Shown: positions 25,117 through 34,198 of the stretch, piece after piece | Layout of the letters: each line of letters opens with the position of its first letter | Numbering within the stretch: the first letter of the stretch is position 1 | Source: Agromyces lapidis | GTDB taxonomy: Bacteria > Actinomycetota > Actinomycetes > Actinomycetales > Microbacteriaceae | Direction: 5' to 3' | Assembly: GCF_009749405.1 (NCBI RefSeq) | Contig: NZ_WBIQ01000001.1 | Location: 434,001-498,000, forward strand | DNA: 64,000 nucleotides | The notes under the pieces: model-generated | Databases searched by the model: none | What the model saw: only the letters and a program-made list of their open reading frames with translations | What the model was told of the DNA's origin: nothing | Translations under genes and position numbers: made by a program

Positions 25117-27202
25117 GACGGCGGCGACGCCGACCGGGGGCGACCGCCGCCCCCGGCTCGGCGCCGTGCTGCTCATCGCCCTGGGGCTCGTGGTCGCGAC
25201 GCTGCTCGCCGCGGTCCACGTCACCCAGGGATCGGCCGACGTGGGGCTCCCCGAGCTCATCGGCCTCCTCACCGGCACCGGCGGAGACGAGCAGTCGGCC
25301 GCGGTCTTCCTCGCCTCGCGCATGCCGCGCCTGGTCGCGGGCGTCGTCGTCGGCATCGCGCTCGGCGTCGCGGGACTCGTGCTGCAGTCGGTGTCGCGCA
25401 ATGTGCTCGCCTCGCCCGACACCCTCGCGGTGAATGCCGGCTCGTACCTGGCCGTCGTCGTGGTCGCGGCGTTCGGCATCTCGCTGCCCGTGCTCGGCGG
25501 CGGCGCGGTGGCGTTCCTCGGCGGTCTCGCGGCCGCCGGTCTCGTACTCGCCCTGTCCGCGGGCGGTTCGCGCTCGTCGGGCTCGGGCGGCGGCACGGTC
25601 CGGCTCGTGCTCGCCGGCTCGGCCATCGCGCTCGCCCTCACCGCGCTCACGACCATGCTCCTGCTGCTCTTCCCCGAGCGCACCAACGGGCTCTACGCCT
25701 GGAGCCAGGGCACCCTCGCGCAGACCGGCATCGGACCGGCCGCGCAGCTCGCGCCCGTCGTGCTCGTCGCCGTCGCGGCACTCCTCGTCTTCGCCCGACA
25801 GTTCGATCTCGTCGCCCTCGGCGACGACACGGCCACCGTGCTCGGCGTCGACGTGCGGCGAACGCGCCTCATCGGCATCCTGATCGCCGTGCTGCTCTCG
25901 GCGGCGGCCGTCGCGCTGGTCGGCCCGATCGGGTTCGTCGGCCTCTCGGCCCCTGCGATCGTGCGGCTCATCGCGGTGCGGGTGCCGGGCATGCAGAAGC
26001 ACGTGCTCCTCATCCCGGCCGCCGCGGTGATGGGCGTCATCGTGGTGCTCGGCGCCGACGTGCTGCTCAGGCTCGCGTTCGGCGGCCAGGCCGGTGTCGA
26101 AGTGCCGACCGGCATCGTCACCACGATCTTCGGTGCGGTGTTCCTCGTCGCGCTCGCACTCCGATCGCGGGCGACCTCCGAGGCGGCGAGCGGCTTCGTG
26201 ATCGGTGCCGGGCTCTCGCGGCGCGGGCGCCGCCTCGTCATCGGGGCGTCGATCCTGCTCCTCGTGGTGCTCGCCTTCGTCTCCCTCCTGCTCGGCGACG
26301 CGAAGCTGCTCGGCGGCGACGTGCTGAACTGGATCACCGGGCAGGCGGGCCCGCTCGTCGAGTTCGTCATGAACACCCGAGCGCCGCGCGTGGCGGCCGC
26401 CATCCTCGCCGGCGCCGCACTCGCCGTCGCCGGCACCGTCGTGCAGGCGGTCTCGCGCAACCCGCTCGCCGAACCGGCCATCCTCGGCGTGACCGGCGGT
26501 GCCGGCGTCGGGGCCGTACTCGTCATCACCTTCTGGCCGCTCGCGAGCTTCGTCGCCGTCACGACCGGCGGGTTCGCGGGCGCGGCGGTCGCGGCGCTGA
26601 TCGTCTTCGGACTCTCGCTGCGCGGCGGGCTCGCCTCGAGCCGCCTGATCCTCGTCGGCCTCGGCGTCTCGGCGGCAGCCTCGGCGATCGTCGCGATGCT
26701 CATCATCGCGACCGACCCGTACAACGCGGCGAAGGCGCTCACCTGGATGTCGGGATCGACGTACGGTCGCACCTTCCCGCAGCTGATCCCGCTCCTCATC
26801 GTGCTCGCGGTCTCGCTGCCCGTGCTCGCCGGCATGCGTCGGGAGCTCGACCTCCTCGCCTTCGACGACGACACCCCGAGGGTGCTCGGCGTCCGGCTCG
26901 GGAACGCGCGCCTCGGGCTGCTCGCGATCGCCGTCGCGCTCACGGCGACCGCGGTGTCGGCCGTCGGCGTCGTCGGATTCGTGGGCCTCGTGGCGCCGCA
27001 CGCCGCGCGTGCGCTCGTCGGGGCGCGGCACGGACTCGTGCTGCCGCTCGCCGCCCTGCTCGGTGCGCTGCTCGTCACCGTCGCCGACACCATCGGCCGC
27101 ACCGTGATCGCGCCGGGCCAGCTGCCGGCCGGCCTCGTCACCGCGGTCGTCGGCGCACCGTACTTCGTCTGGCTGCTGTGGCGTTCGCGCCGCACGGCCT
27201 GA
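25088..27202 (+). CDS. Iron-siderophore ABC transporter permease, fused double FecCD
   Basis: 704 residues, twice the usual length. Two complete FecCD/BtuC-type domains lie in tandem (about 20-345 and 380-700), each with the core pattern ARMPRLVAG or TRAPRVAAAILAGAALAVAG and a closing GFVGL segment. The pair replaces the usual two permease subunits (FhuB-like arrangement). The ATG at 25088 lies inside the end of the binding-protein gene, a 29-base overlap; the next in-frame start would cut into the first helix, so this start is preferred. Confidence 0.88.
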   Translation: MRSSAPSRAETAATPTGGDRRPRLGAVLLIALGLVVATLLAAVHVTQGSADVGLPELIGLLTGTGGDEQSAAVFLASRMPRLVAGVVVGIALGVAGLVLQSVSRNVLASPDTLAVNAGSYLAVVVVAAFGISLPVLGGGAVAFLGGLAAAGLVLALSAGGSRSSGSGGGTVRLVLAGSAIALALTALTTMLLLLFPERTNGLYAWSQGTLAQTGIGPAAQLAPVVLVAVAALLVFARQFDLVALGDDTATVLGVDVRRTRLIGILIAVLLSAAAVALVGPIGFVGLSAPAIVRLIAVRVPGMQKHVLLIPAAAVMGVIVVLGADVLLRLAFGGQAGVEVPTGIVTTIFGAVFLVALALRSRATSEAASGFVIGAGLSRRGRRLVIGASILLLVVLAFVSLLLGDAKLLGGDVLNWITGQAGPLVEFVMNTRAPRVAAAILAGAALAVAGTVVQAVSRNPLAEPAILGVTGGAGVGAVLVITFWPLASFVAVTTGGFAGAAVAALIVFGLSLRGGLASSRLILVGLGVSAAASAIVAMLIIATDPYNAAKALTWMSGSTYGRTFPQLIPLLIVLAVSLPVLAGMRRELDLLAFDDDTPRVLGVRLGNARLGLLAIAVALTATAVSAVGVVGFVGLVAPHAARALVGARHGLVLPLAALLGALLVTVADTIGRTVIAPGQLPAGLVTAVVGAPYFVWLLWRSRRTA

Positions 27203-27243
27203 TCCGCACACCCCTCGACCGATCCCTACGACAGGAGCCCAGC

Positions 27244-28212
27244 ATGGCCAAGCCCGGATACCGCGTCTTCGAGACCGCCGTCGGGGGGATCCGCCGGCTC
27301 AGCCCGCACTTCGTGCGCGTGACCTTCCGCGGCGACGAGCTGCGGGACCTCGGATGGGACGGGCCCGACCAGCGGATCAAGGTCATCCTTCCGCTGGGCG
27401 GCGACGGTGACGGTGACGGTGACGGTGACGGCTTCGGCCACTTCCCGATGAGCGACGACTGGTTCGGCGCCTGGCGCGCGCTCCCCGACGAACTGCGCAA
27501 TCCCATCCGCACCTACACGATCCGCGATGCGCGACCCGAGCACGGCGAGCTCGACGTCGACTTCGTCGCGCACGGTGACAGCGGGCCGGCGTCACGGTGG
27601 ATCGGGCGCGCCGCCGTGGGCGAGCGGATGCTCCTCATCGCCCCCGACGCGACGAGCGACGAGCCGTCCGGCGGCTGGGAGTGGCATCCCGGCGACGCGA
27701 GCACGCTCTTGATCGCCGGCGACGAGACCGCGGTTCCCGCGGTCTCGGTGATCCTCGAGCAGCTGCCCGCCGACGCTCGCGGCGCGGTCTTCCTCGAGGT
27801 GCCCGACGCCGCCGACGCACTCGAGCTGCGGGCGCCGGCGGGCGTCTCGGTGCAGTGGTTCGACCGCGGCGGCGACGCGCTGCCCGGGCAGGGCTACGGC
27901 GGCTGCCTCGTCGAGGCCGTGCGCACGTGGGCCGATGCCTGGGCCGAGGAGGCCGTGCGCGACGGGGCGGAGGCGGTCGTGCTCGCCGCCGGCGAACCGG
28001 GCGAGGCCGGTGCCGAGCTTCCGACGCTCGCCGAGGACGAGATCCTCTGGGAGGTTCCCGAGCCCGCGCGCGACGGCGGCTTCTACGCCTGGCTCGCCGG
28101 CGAGGCCACGGCGATCACGACGCTGCGCCGCCACCTCGTGAAGGGGCTCGGCGTCGACCGCAAGCGGGTGGCGTTCATGGGGTACTGGAAGCTCGGCCGC
28201 GCCGAGGGGTAG
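27244..28212 (+). CDS. Siderophore-interacting protein (ferric-siderophore reductase family)
   Basis: 322 residues, SIP/ViuB family: an FAD-binding barrel (SPHFVRVTFRGDELRDLG, with RTYTIRDARPEHGELDVDF for flavin contact) and a C-terminal NAD(P)H-like domain (LIAGDETAVPAVSVILEQLP, LVKGLGVDRKRVAFMGYWKLG). It would reduce ferric siderophores in the cytosol to release iron, completing the uptake locus. AGGAG before the ATG at 27244. An in-frame run of Gly-Asp repeats interrupts the barrel near residues 52-62. Confidence 0.9.
   Translation: MAKPGYRVFETAVGGIRRLSPHFVRVTFRGDELRDLGWDGPDQRIKVILPLGGDGDGDGDGDGFGHFPMSDDWFGAWRALPDELRNPIRTYTIRDARPEHGELDVDFVAHGDSGPASRWIGRAAVGERMLLIAPDATSDEPSGGWEWHPGDASTLLIAGDETAVPAVSVILEQLPADARGAVFLEVPDAADALELRAPAGVSVQWFDRGGDALPGQGYGGCLVEAVRTWADAWAEEAVRDGAEAVVLAAGEPGEAGAELPTLAEDEILWEVPEPARDGGFYAWLAGEATAITTLRRHLVKGLGVDRKRVAFMGYWKLGRAEG
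27403..27432 (+). repeat. GACGGT hexanucleotide repeat inside the siderophore-interacting protein gene
   Basis: Four perfect GACGGT units (27403-27426) plus GACGGC, encoding alternating Asp and Gly. Length change by whole units would keep the reading frame and alter a loop of the flavin domain. Confidence 0.8.
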
Positions 28213-28603
28213 CGCGGCGCGGCAGGTAACCGCCCGCCTCGAGCCCCGCCTCGATCTCGAAGCGGTTCCGCAGGGGATCGCGCCCTGCGGCGAAGTACAG
28301 CAGCGGGAAGAGCATGCCGTACCGGCGCCACTGCTCGCGGTGCACGACCTCGTGCCCGAGCACTCGGTCGCCGTCGTTCGCGCCGGTGAGGTAGCAGCCG
28401 CCGACGCACGATCCGCCTCGTCCGTAGGTCCAACCCGGCATGCCGGTGAACACGATGAGGCCGTGGCGGCGGCGGATCGGCCCGGTGCTCCAGATGAACC
28501 CCCAGGTGAAGCCGACGGCGGTCGCCCACCAGTAGCCGAGCCGGCTGATCGGCGAATCCGTGAGGCGGATGCGCAGGGCGGTGTTCGGCTTCGCGTCGCT
28601 CAC
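28175..28603 (-). CDS. Small protein with an HExxH motif, function unknown
   Basis: 142 residues, not recognised as a named family. One hydrophobic segment lies at about 25-40, a Gly/Cys-rich stretch (GRGGSCVGGCYLTG) at about 62-76, then LGHEVVHREQWRRYG, an HExxHxxQ pattern like that of zinc peptidase or DUF4157-type proteins. The GTG start overlaps the stop of the upstream flavoprotein (GTGA), so the two are translated together. Its 3' end overlaps the convergent siderophore-interacting protein gene by 38 bases. A metalloprotease role is only suggested by the motif. Confidence 0.6.
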   Translation of the reverse strand: MSDAKPNTALRIRLTDSPISRLGYWWATAVGFTWGFIWSTGPIRRRHGLIVFTGMPGWTYGRGGSCVGGCYLTGANDGDRVLGHEVVHREQWRRYGMLFPLLYFAAGRDPLRNRFEIEAGLEAGGYLPRRATPRRGRASSTP

Positions 28604-30120
28604 GCTGCGGGCTCCTCGTCGTCGTCATCGGTGGTGCCGGTCGAGGGGGAGGCGGCCTGATCGCCCGCCGCGGCGCCCTCGGCGGCGCCCGGCCGGCCGA
28701 GCGCCTCGAGCAGGCGCAGCCACACCTCGCTCATGGTCGGGAAGGCGGGCACCGCGTGCCAGAGTCGGTCCACCGGCACCTCGCCGACGATCGCGATGGT
28801 CGCCGCATGCACGAGCTCCGAGACGTCCGGTCCGACGAAGGTGGCGCCGATCACCGTTCCGAGCTCGGCGTCGACGACGAGCCGCGCCCGGCCGGCGAAG
28901 CCGTCGGCGTGGATGCCCGCTCCGCTCACCGAGCCGAAGTCGACGTCGGCGACGCGCACCGTGCGCCCCGAACGTCGTGCCGACTCGGCCGTCCGGCCTA
29001 CGGCGCCGCACTCGGGTTCGGCGAACACGATCTCGGGAACGGCCGAGTGGTCGGCCGTCGCCGTGTGCGCGCCCCACGGCGCGAGCTCGAGCGGGCGCCC
29101 GGTCGCGCGGGCCCCGATGAGGTCGCCGGCTGCGCGCGCCTGGTACTTGCCCTGGTGGGTGAGGAGCGCGCGGCGGTTGACGTCTCCGACGGCGTAGAGC
29201 CACGGCGCCTCCTCGTTCGTCGACGCGCGCACGAGCAGGCTGTCGTCGACGTCGAGCCATTCGCCAGGTTCGAGTCCGACGGTCTCGAGGCCGAGCCCGT
29301 CGGTGCGGGGACGTCGCCCGGTTGCGACGAGCACCTCGTCGGCGACGAGCACCTCGCCGTCGGCGAGCTCGAGGCGCACCTCGTCGTCCGGCCGGCGCTC
29401 GACGCGCACCACGTCGACGCCGAGGCGGACGGACGCCCCGAGCCCGCGCAGTCCGTCGGCGACGGCTTCGCCCGCGAAGGGCTCCATGCCGCCGAGCAGA
29501 CCGTGACGGGCGAGCACGGTGACCTCGGTGCCGAAGCCGGCGAAGACGGTCGCCATCTCGAGGGCGACCGCACCGCCGCCGATCACCGCGAGGCGGCGTG
29601 GCGGCGCCGTGACGCTCGTGGCCTCGCGGCTCGCCCACGGCCGGGACAGGGCGAGTCCGTCGATCGGTGGGATCACCGGGTCTGATCCGGTCGAGAGGAC
29701 GACGGCGTGGCGCGCGACGAGCGTCGTCGTCTCGCCGTCGGATCGCTCGACGACGACGCGGCGCGGTCCGTCGAGCCGGCCGTGTCCGCGCTCGAGCGCG
29801 ATGCCGACGCTGTCGAGCCAGTCCACCGCGCCCCGGTCGCTCCAGTCGGAGACCCAGAAGTCGCGGCGACGCAGCACTGCGTCGACGTCGAGCTCGCCCG
29901 TCGCCGCCTCGGCGGCGCCGGGGACGCGTCGCGCCGCACGCAGCGCGGCGGCGCTCCGCAGCAGCGTCTTCGACGGCACGCAGGCCCAGTAGGAGCACTC
30001 GCCCCCGACGAGCTCGTGCTCGACGATGACGACGTCGAGCCCGGCCGCCCGCGCTCGGTCGGCGACGTTCTCGCCCACCGGCCCGGCCCCGATCACGACC
30101 ACATCGGTCTCGCGCTGCAT
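28600..30120 (-). CDS. Pyridine nucleotide-disulfide oxidoreductase (lipoamide dehydrogenase-like)
   Basis: 506 residues. FAD-binding VVVIGAGPVGENVA, the redox Cys pair in GGECSYWACVPSK (Cys42 and Cys47), an NAD(P)-binding LAVIGGGAVALEMA, a second FAD motif LYAVGDVNRRALLTHQGKYQA, and a C-terminal dimerisation domain with HAVPAFPTMSE supplying the catalytic His/Glu. No lipoyl or E2 gene nearby, so it may reduce another disulfide (mycothiol disulfide or a mercury/quinone-type substrate). The last 30 residues are a low-complexity acidic tail. A 110-base gap separates it from the arginase-family gene. Confidence 0.85.
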   Translation of the reverse strand: MQRETDVVVIGAGPVGENVADRARAAGLDVVIVEHELVGGECSYWACVPSKTLLRSAAALRAARRVPGAAEAATGELDVDAVLRRRDFWVSDWSDRGAVDWLDSVGIALERGHGRLDGPRRVVVERSDGETTTLVARHAVVLSTGSDPVIPPIDGLALSRPWASREATSVTAPPRRLAVIGGGAVALEMATVFAGFGTEVTVLARHGLLGGMEPFAGEAVADGLRGLGASVRLGVDVVRVERRPDDEVRLELADGEVLVADEVLVATGRRPRTDGLGLETVGLEPGEWLDVDDSLLVRASTNEEAPWLYAVGDVNRRALLTHQGKYQARAAGDLIGARATGRPLELAPWGAHTATADHSAVPEIVFAEPECGAVGRTAESARRSGRTVRVADVDFGSVSGAGIHADGFAGRARLVVDAELGTVIGATFVGPDVSELVHAATIAIVGEVPVDRLWHAVPAFPTMSEVWLRLLEALGRPGAAEGAAAGDQAASPSTGTTDDDDEEPAA

Positions 30121-30229
30121 CGCTGCCCCCTGTCGTGACGTTCGGTGAGTCCCGACGAGCCCGTGCCGTGCCGCGAAGGCCCGGCCGCGCCCGATTGCAC
30201 CAGCCTAGGGGCGGGCGCCGCCACGGGCG

Positions 30230-31081
30230 TCAGCCGCGCGCGCGGGCACTCGACGTGAGTGCCCCGACGAGCCGGAGGATCGTGGGCAGGTCGTCGACGG
30301 CGGACTCGGGGTTCGACGGTGTGAAGCCCGTGATCGCCGCACCCGCCACCGCGAAGCGCGCCACCACTTCGCGGACGAGGGTCACCAGTTCGCCCGCCCC
30401 GATGCCGAACGGCATCGGGTACGACAGCCCGGCGAGGGCCGAGGGGTCGAGCACGTCGAGGTCGATGTGCACGAAGACGTTCGACGCCCCGGTCGCTTCG
30501 AGTTCGGCGATGACCGCAGCCGGGTCGGAGAGGTCCTCGACGGTGAGCACCGAGATGCCGTGCTCGTCGATGAAGCGGTGCTCCTCCGCGTCGATCGCCC
30601 GGATGCCGCCGAGCACGAGCCGTGCCGGTGCGACCCGGGTCGCCTCGTCGAGGGCGAGGCCGTCGGCCCCATCGCCCGTGATCGCCCGGAGCGTCATGCC
30701 GCCGAACCCGCCCGACGGCGAGCTCTCGGGGGTGTTGAGGTCGGGGTGGGCGTCGAGCCAGAGCACCGCCAGATCGCCCTGGGTGCGCTCGGCCGCATGC
30801 GCCACCGCGGCGAGCGAGCTGCCGCAGTCGCCGCCGATCGTGAGCGCCCAGTCGGGCACTTGCGCGAGCGCGAGCGCGGTCGACTCCCGCACTCGCCGGA
30901 TCGTGCTGTACCGGCGGACGCCCGTACCGAGCGACTCCCCGGCCTCGACCGGCACCTCGACGACCACGGTCGATGAGGACGGCAGGTCGCCCCGGATGGC
31001 CTCGGCCCCGTCGGCGAGGCTCATGGCGCGCGAGGAGACCGATCCCTGCCAGAGCGGTACGACGACGAAGGTGGCTGGCAT
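30230..31081 (-). CDS. Arginase/agmatinase-family protein
   Basis: 283 residues. The binuclear manganese site is present: GGDCGSSLAAV, LWLDAHPDLNTP and FVHIDLDVLDPS. The ureohydrolase family includes arginase, agmatinase, formimidoglutamase and guanidinobutyrase; the sequence does not settle which. The ATG at 31081 is chosen because GATACT ends exactly six bases upstream, as in other leaderless genes here; the frame stays open 12 codons further. Confidence 0.82.
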   Translation of the reverse strand: MPATFVVVPLWQGSVSSRAMSLADGAEAIRGDLPSSSTVVVEVPVEAGESLGTGVRRYSTIRRVRESTALALAQVPDWALTIGGDCGSSLAAVAHAAERTQGDLAVLWLDAHPDLNTPESSPSGGFGGMTLRAITGDGADGLALDEATRVAPARLVLGGIRAIDAEEHRFIDEHGISVLTVEDLSDPAAVIAELEATGASNVFVHIDLDVLDPSALAGLSYPMPFGIGAGELVTLVREVVARFAVAGAAITGFTPSNPESAVDDLPTILRLVGALTSSARARG

Positions 31082-31126
31082 GACTCCAGTATCGCGCCAC
31101 CGTCGTCGGTCGACCACCGAAGACGG

Positions 31127-31161
31127 CGGATGCCGCGACCGACGTGCGGTCGCGGCATCCG
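31127..31161 (-). terminator. 15-bp hairpin after pspA (CGGATGCC arm family)
   Basis: Arms 31127-31141 and 31147-31161, five-base loop, 23 bases past the pspA stop. No T-run. Shares CGGATGCC/GGCATCCG outer arms with the hairpins after metY, prfA and the DrrB-type gene. Confidence 0.6.
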
Positions 31162-31183
31162 ATTCGTGCCCGGGAGGCGGCGC

Positions 31184-31918
31184 TCAGCCGCCGATCGCGC
31201 CCTGCGAGCCGCCCGCCTTGAGCGCGGCGAGCCGGGCGTCGACCTCGGTCAGCTCGCCGAGGTCGTCGAGCTCGTTGAACTGGGCGTCGAGGCTCGACGC
31301 GGCGAGCTCGGCCTGGCCGCGCACGACGGCCTCCTCGCGGCGGATCTTCTCTTCGAAGCGGCCGATGTCGCTCGTCGGGTCGAGGATGTCGATCGACTTG
31401 ACCGCGTCCTGCACCTGCTTCTGCGCCTGCGCGGTCTTCGCGCGCGCGACGAGCTCGGAGCGCTTGTTCTGCAGCTGGACGAGCTTCTCCTTCATGCCGT
31501 TGAGGCCGGCCTTCAGCTTGTCGACGACCTCGGTCTGCGCGGCGATCTGCGGCTCGGCCGCCTTCGCCTCGTTCTCGGCCGAGATCTGGCGGCTCAGCGC
31601 GACCTTCGCGAGGTTGTCGAACTTGTCGCCGCCCGGGGCGTCGCCCGCCGAGCGCAGCTCGTCGCCCTTGCGGCTCGCCGCGACCGCCTTCTCGCCCCAT
31701 TCGCGCGCCGCCTCGACGTCCTCGCGGTGGTCGTCCTCGAGGAGGCGCAGGTTGCCGATCGTCTCGGCGATGGCGGCCTCGGCATCGGCGATCGAGTTGG
31801 TGTAGTCGCGCACCATCTGGTCGAGCATGAGCTGCGGATCCTCGGCCTGGTCGATGAGGGCGTTGATGTTGGCTCGGACGAGCTGCGAGATCCGCCCGAA
31901 GATGGACTGCTTGGTCAT
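31184..31918 (-). CDS. pspA: PspA/IM30 family protein
   Basis: 244 residues, almost wholly alpha-helical and coiled-coil. The N-terminus SIFGRISQLVRANINALIDQAEDPQLMLDQMVRDY is the amphipathic anchor and first helix of PspA/Vipp1/IM30 proteins. These ESCRT-III-like proteins assemble on the inner face of the membrane and protect it under envelope stress. The ATG at 31918 has AGGGAGC upstream. The TPM-domain membrane protein gene lies just upstream on the same strand, a pairing seen in other actinobacteria; no PspF or ClgR-like regulator is nearby. Confidence 0.9.
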   Translation of the reverse strand: MTKQSIFGRISQLVRANINALIDQAEDPQLMLDQMVRDYTNSIADAEAAIAETIGNLRLLEDDHREDVEAAREWGEKAVAASRKGDELRSAGDAPGGDKFDNLAKVALSRQISAENEAKAAEPQIAAQTEVVDKLKAGLNGMKEKLVQLQNKRSELVARAKTAQAQKQVQDAVKSIDILDPTSDIGRFEEKIRREEAVVRGQAELAASSLDAQFNELDDLGELTEVDARLAALKAGGSQGAIGG

Positions 31919-31979
31919 GATTGCTCCCTGTTCGTGGTTCTGAGGTCGGTCGATGGTCGATGGAGTCGAAGTCTCGTGC

Positions 31980-32015
<36 letters not shown>

Positions 32016-33986
32016 TCAGAATCGGCCCCCGCTTCCGCGTCGCGAGCGCGTCGCCGAGCCGCCGAAGCTGCCGGGGGAGCGCCGACCGCCGCCGCCGAAG
32101 CCACCGCCACCGCCGCCGAAGCCGCCGGCACCGCCGCCGAGCACCGAGTTGATGAGGATGCCGCCGAGCACGGCGCCGAAGAGGTCTCCTCCTGAGCCGC
32201 CGGCCGTGCCGCCGCGTCCTGGGACCGCGCCGCCGCCGTAGCCGCCGAATCCGCCGACGTCCTGCTGGGCGAGTTCCATCGCCGACCGCGCGAGCTGCTC
32301 GGCGCGCTGGGCTGCGGGGAGGGCGGCCGCGGCATCGTTGGCGGCGGCCTGCTCGGCCTGCACCAGCAGTCGCCCGGCCTCGGCGAGTCGGGTTCTGGCC
32401 TCGGGGCCGACGGCGCCGCGTCGCGCGACGAGGTAGTCTTCGGCCGCCTGGACCTGGCTGCGCGCCGCCTGCAGGCTCCGCCCGAGCTGGGCCTGCGTGC
32501 GCGCCGCCTGCTCGGCGGCGTCGCGGGCGCCCTGGATCGCCGCGTCGATCTCGCCGTCGACCTGTTCGAGGCGGGCCTGCAGGGCGAGCGGGTCGCGGCC
32601 GGCTGCGGCGATCGCACCGCGCAGTTCGGATGCCTCGGCGGCGACCCGATCCGCGAGGGCGCCCGTGCCGTCGCCCCCGAGGTTGCGCGCGGTCTGCACA
32701 TCGCGATCGAGTTCGTCGGCTCCGGCGGCGACGGCGCGGTCGGCCGCTGCGAGCTCGGCGGCGAGCCGCTCGATCGAGACCGAGAGCAGCTGCGCCTGGT
32801 CGACCGCCTCCTCGGCGGCACGGATCTCGACGGCGGCAGCGCCCCCTTCGCCGCGGCCGACCGCCGCGGCGGCTTCGTTCAGCGCCTCACGGGCGAAGCC
32901 CATGCGGGCCTGGGCCTGGGCCGGGTTGTCGGCGATCGGGGCGAGCGCCGTGGCGGCGTACTGGGACTGCAGCGCGGCGAGGCGCTGGGCCGCGGGGGCG
33001 ATGCCCCGCTCGACGGTCGCGGCGACCGCCTCGACGCGGGCGAGCGCCTCGGGGGCGTTCCGCTCGAGGTCGCGGAGGGCGTCGAATCGCGCCGCCTGTT
33101 CGTCGAGCAGCGCATCGGCCTCGCCCGTGAGCGAGATGATGCCGCCGTACCAGGCGCGGCGCTCCTCGTCGGTGTCGGGCTCGGCGTCGTCGAGCCGCTG
33201 CTGCAGCGCGAAGGCCTCGGCGATCTTCGCCTTCGCACCCTCGAGGGCGGCGCGGAAATCGGCCGTGGCCTCGTCTCCGTAGGAGGCGACCGCGAACCCG
33301 AGTTCCTCCTCGCTCGTCTTCAGCGCGTCGTCGGCCTGCACGAGCGCGCTGCCGGCCTGACGACGGAGCTCGTCGATCGACTGCAGCGGGGCGCCGCCGC
33401 CGGCCGGGCTCCGCTTCTTGCGTCGGGCGAGGACGATCCAGACGATCACGACGACGACCGCGGCGATCACGAGGAACCAGATGAAGCCGGCCCCCCAGCC
33501 GCCGCTGCTGCCGCGGTCGCCCGCGATCGCCGCGGAACCGGCGATCGCGGCGCCCGCCCAGTCCTCGTCGCGCAGCTCGGGCTCGATCACCTCGAGGCTG
33601 ATGCGGTCGAGCTCCTCGTCGGAGAGTGCGGCGTCGCTCGACGCGGAGAGGAAGTACTGCCGCCCCTCGACGGCGACCGCGAGCAGGTAGTCCTCGCTGC
33701 CGAGGCCGTTGTCGATCGCGGTCTGCTCGGCCCAGGCATCGGCCGCCGACGGGTTCTCGAACTCGTCGACGTAGGCGACGAAGAGCTGGCGACCGCTGCG
33801 ATCCGCGTCGGCGGCGAGTGCGGATTCGACTTCGGCCGTGCGGGCGCCGAGCGCGCCCGCCGTGTCGACGACGGGGGAGGAGCCGAAGGAGACCGGGTCG
33901 TCAGCCCATGCGGCGCCGGCCGCTCCGACGCCGACCAACCCCGCGACCATCGCGACCGTCGCGAGCCATCTGCGTCCTGCGTGCAT
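32016..33986 (-). CDS. TPM-domain membrane protein with glycine-rich tail
   Basis: 656 residues. Signal-type N-terminus (MVAGLVGVGAAGAAWADD), a TPM domain (TLP18.3/Psb32/MOLO-1 type) outside the membrane at about 35-150 with VVDTAGALG and DYLLAVAVEGRQYFLSAS, one membrane helix at about 172-190 followed by RRKKR, then about 380 residues of Ala-rich coiled-coil, and a C-terminal tail of FGGGG-type repeats ending in Arg/Ser. Probably an envelope-stress partner of PspA, whose gene follows. The start at 33986 has GGGAAAGG upstream; an alternative start lies 23 codons earlier. Confidence 0.78.
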   Translation of the reverse strand: MHAGRRWLATVAMVAGLVGVGAAGAAWADDPVSFGSSPVVDTAGALGARTAEVESALAADADRSGRQLFVAYVDEFENPSAADAWAEQTAIDNGLGSEDYLLAVAVEGRQYFLSASSDAALSDEELDRISLEVIEPELRDEDWAGAAIAGSAAIAGDRGSSGGWGAGFIWFLVIAAVVVVIVWIVLARRKKRSPAGGGAPLQSIDELRRQAGSALVQADDALKTSEEELGFAVASYGDEATADFRAALEGAKAKIAEAFALQQRLDDAEPDTDEERRAWYGGIISLTGEADALLDEQAARFDALRDLERNAPEALARVEAVAATVERGIAPAAQRLAALQSQYAATALAPIADNPAQAQARMGFAREALNEAAAAVGRGEGGAAAVEIRAAEEAVDQAQLLSVSIERLAAELAAADRAVAAGADELDRDVQTARNLGGDGTGALADRVAAEASELRGAIAAAGRDPLALQARLEQVDGEIDAAIQGARDAAEQAARTQAQLGRSLQAARSQVQAAEDYLVARRGAVGPEARTRLAEAGRLLVQAEQAAANDAAAALPAAQRAEQLARSAMELAQQDVGGFGGYGGGAVPGRGGTAGGSGGDLFGAVLGGILINSVLGGGAGGFGGGGGGFGGGGRRSPGSFGGSATRSRRGSGGRF

Positions 33987-34120
33987 GCACCAGTGCCTTT
34001 CCCCCGTCCGGACGGACGTTCCCGAGTCTAGGACGGCTCCGACTCCCACGTCCATGACGCGCCATTGCGCGGCGGGAGAGGCGCGTCGGCGCGGGCCGCG
34101 GGCGTTCGAGTCGAAAGCGA

Positions 34121-34146
34121 AAAGCCCCGGCCATCGGCCGAGGCTT
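34121..34146 (-). terminator. Rho-independent terminator of tRNA-Arg
   Basis: On the minus strand a hairpin with arms AAGCC-CGGCC / GGCCG-GGCTT, one internal mismatch and a three-base loop, followed by TTTTCGCTTTCG. It lies about 53 bases after the tRNA 3' end. Confidence 0.6.
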
Positions 34147-34198
34147 CCCTCTTCTTCGCGGTGATCGACACTGGCGTCGACATCACCACCTGCGAACG

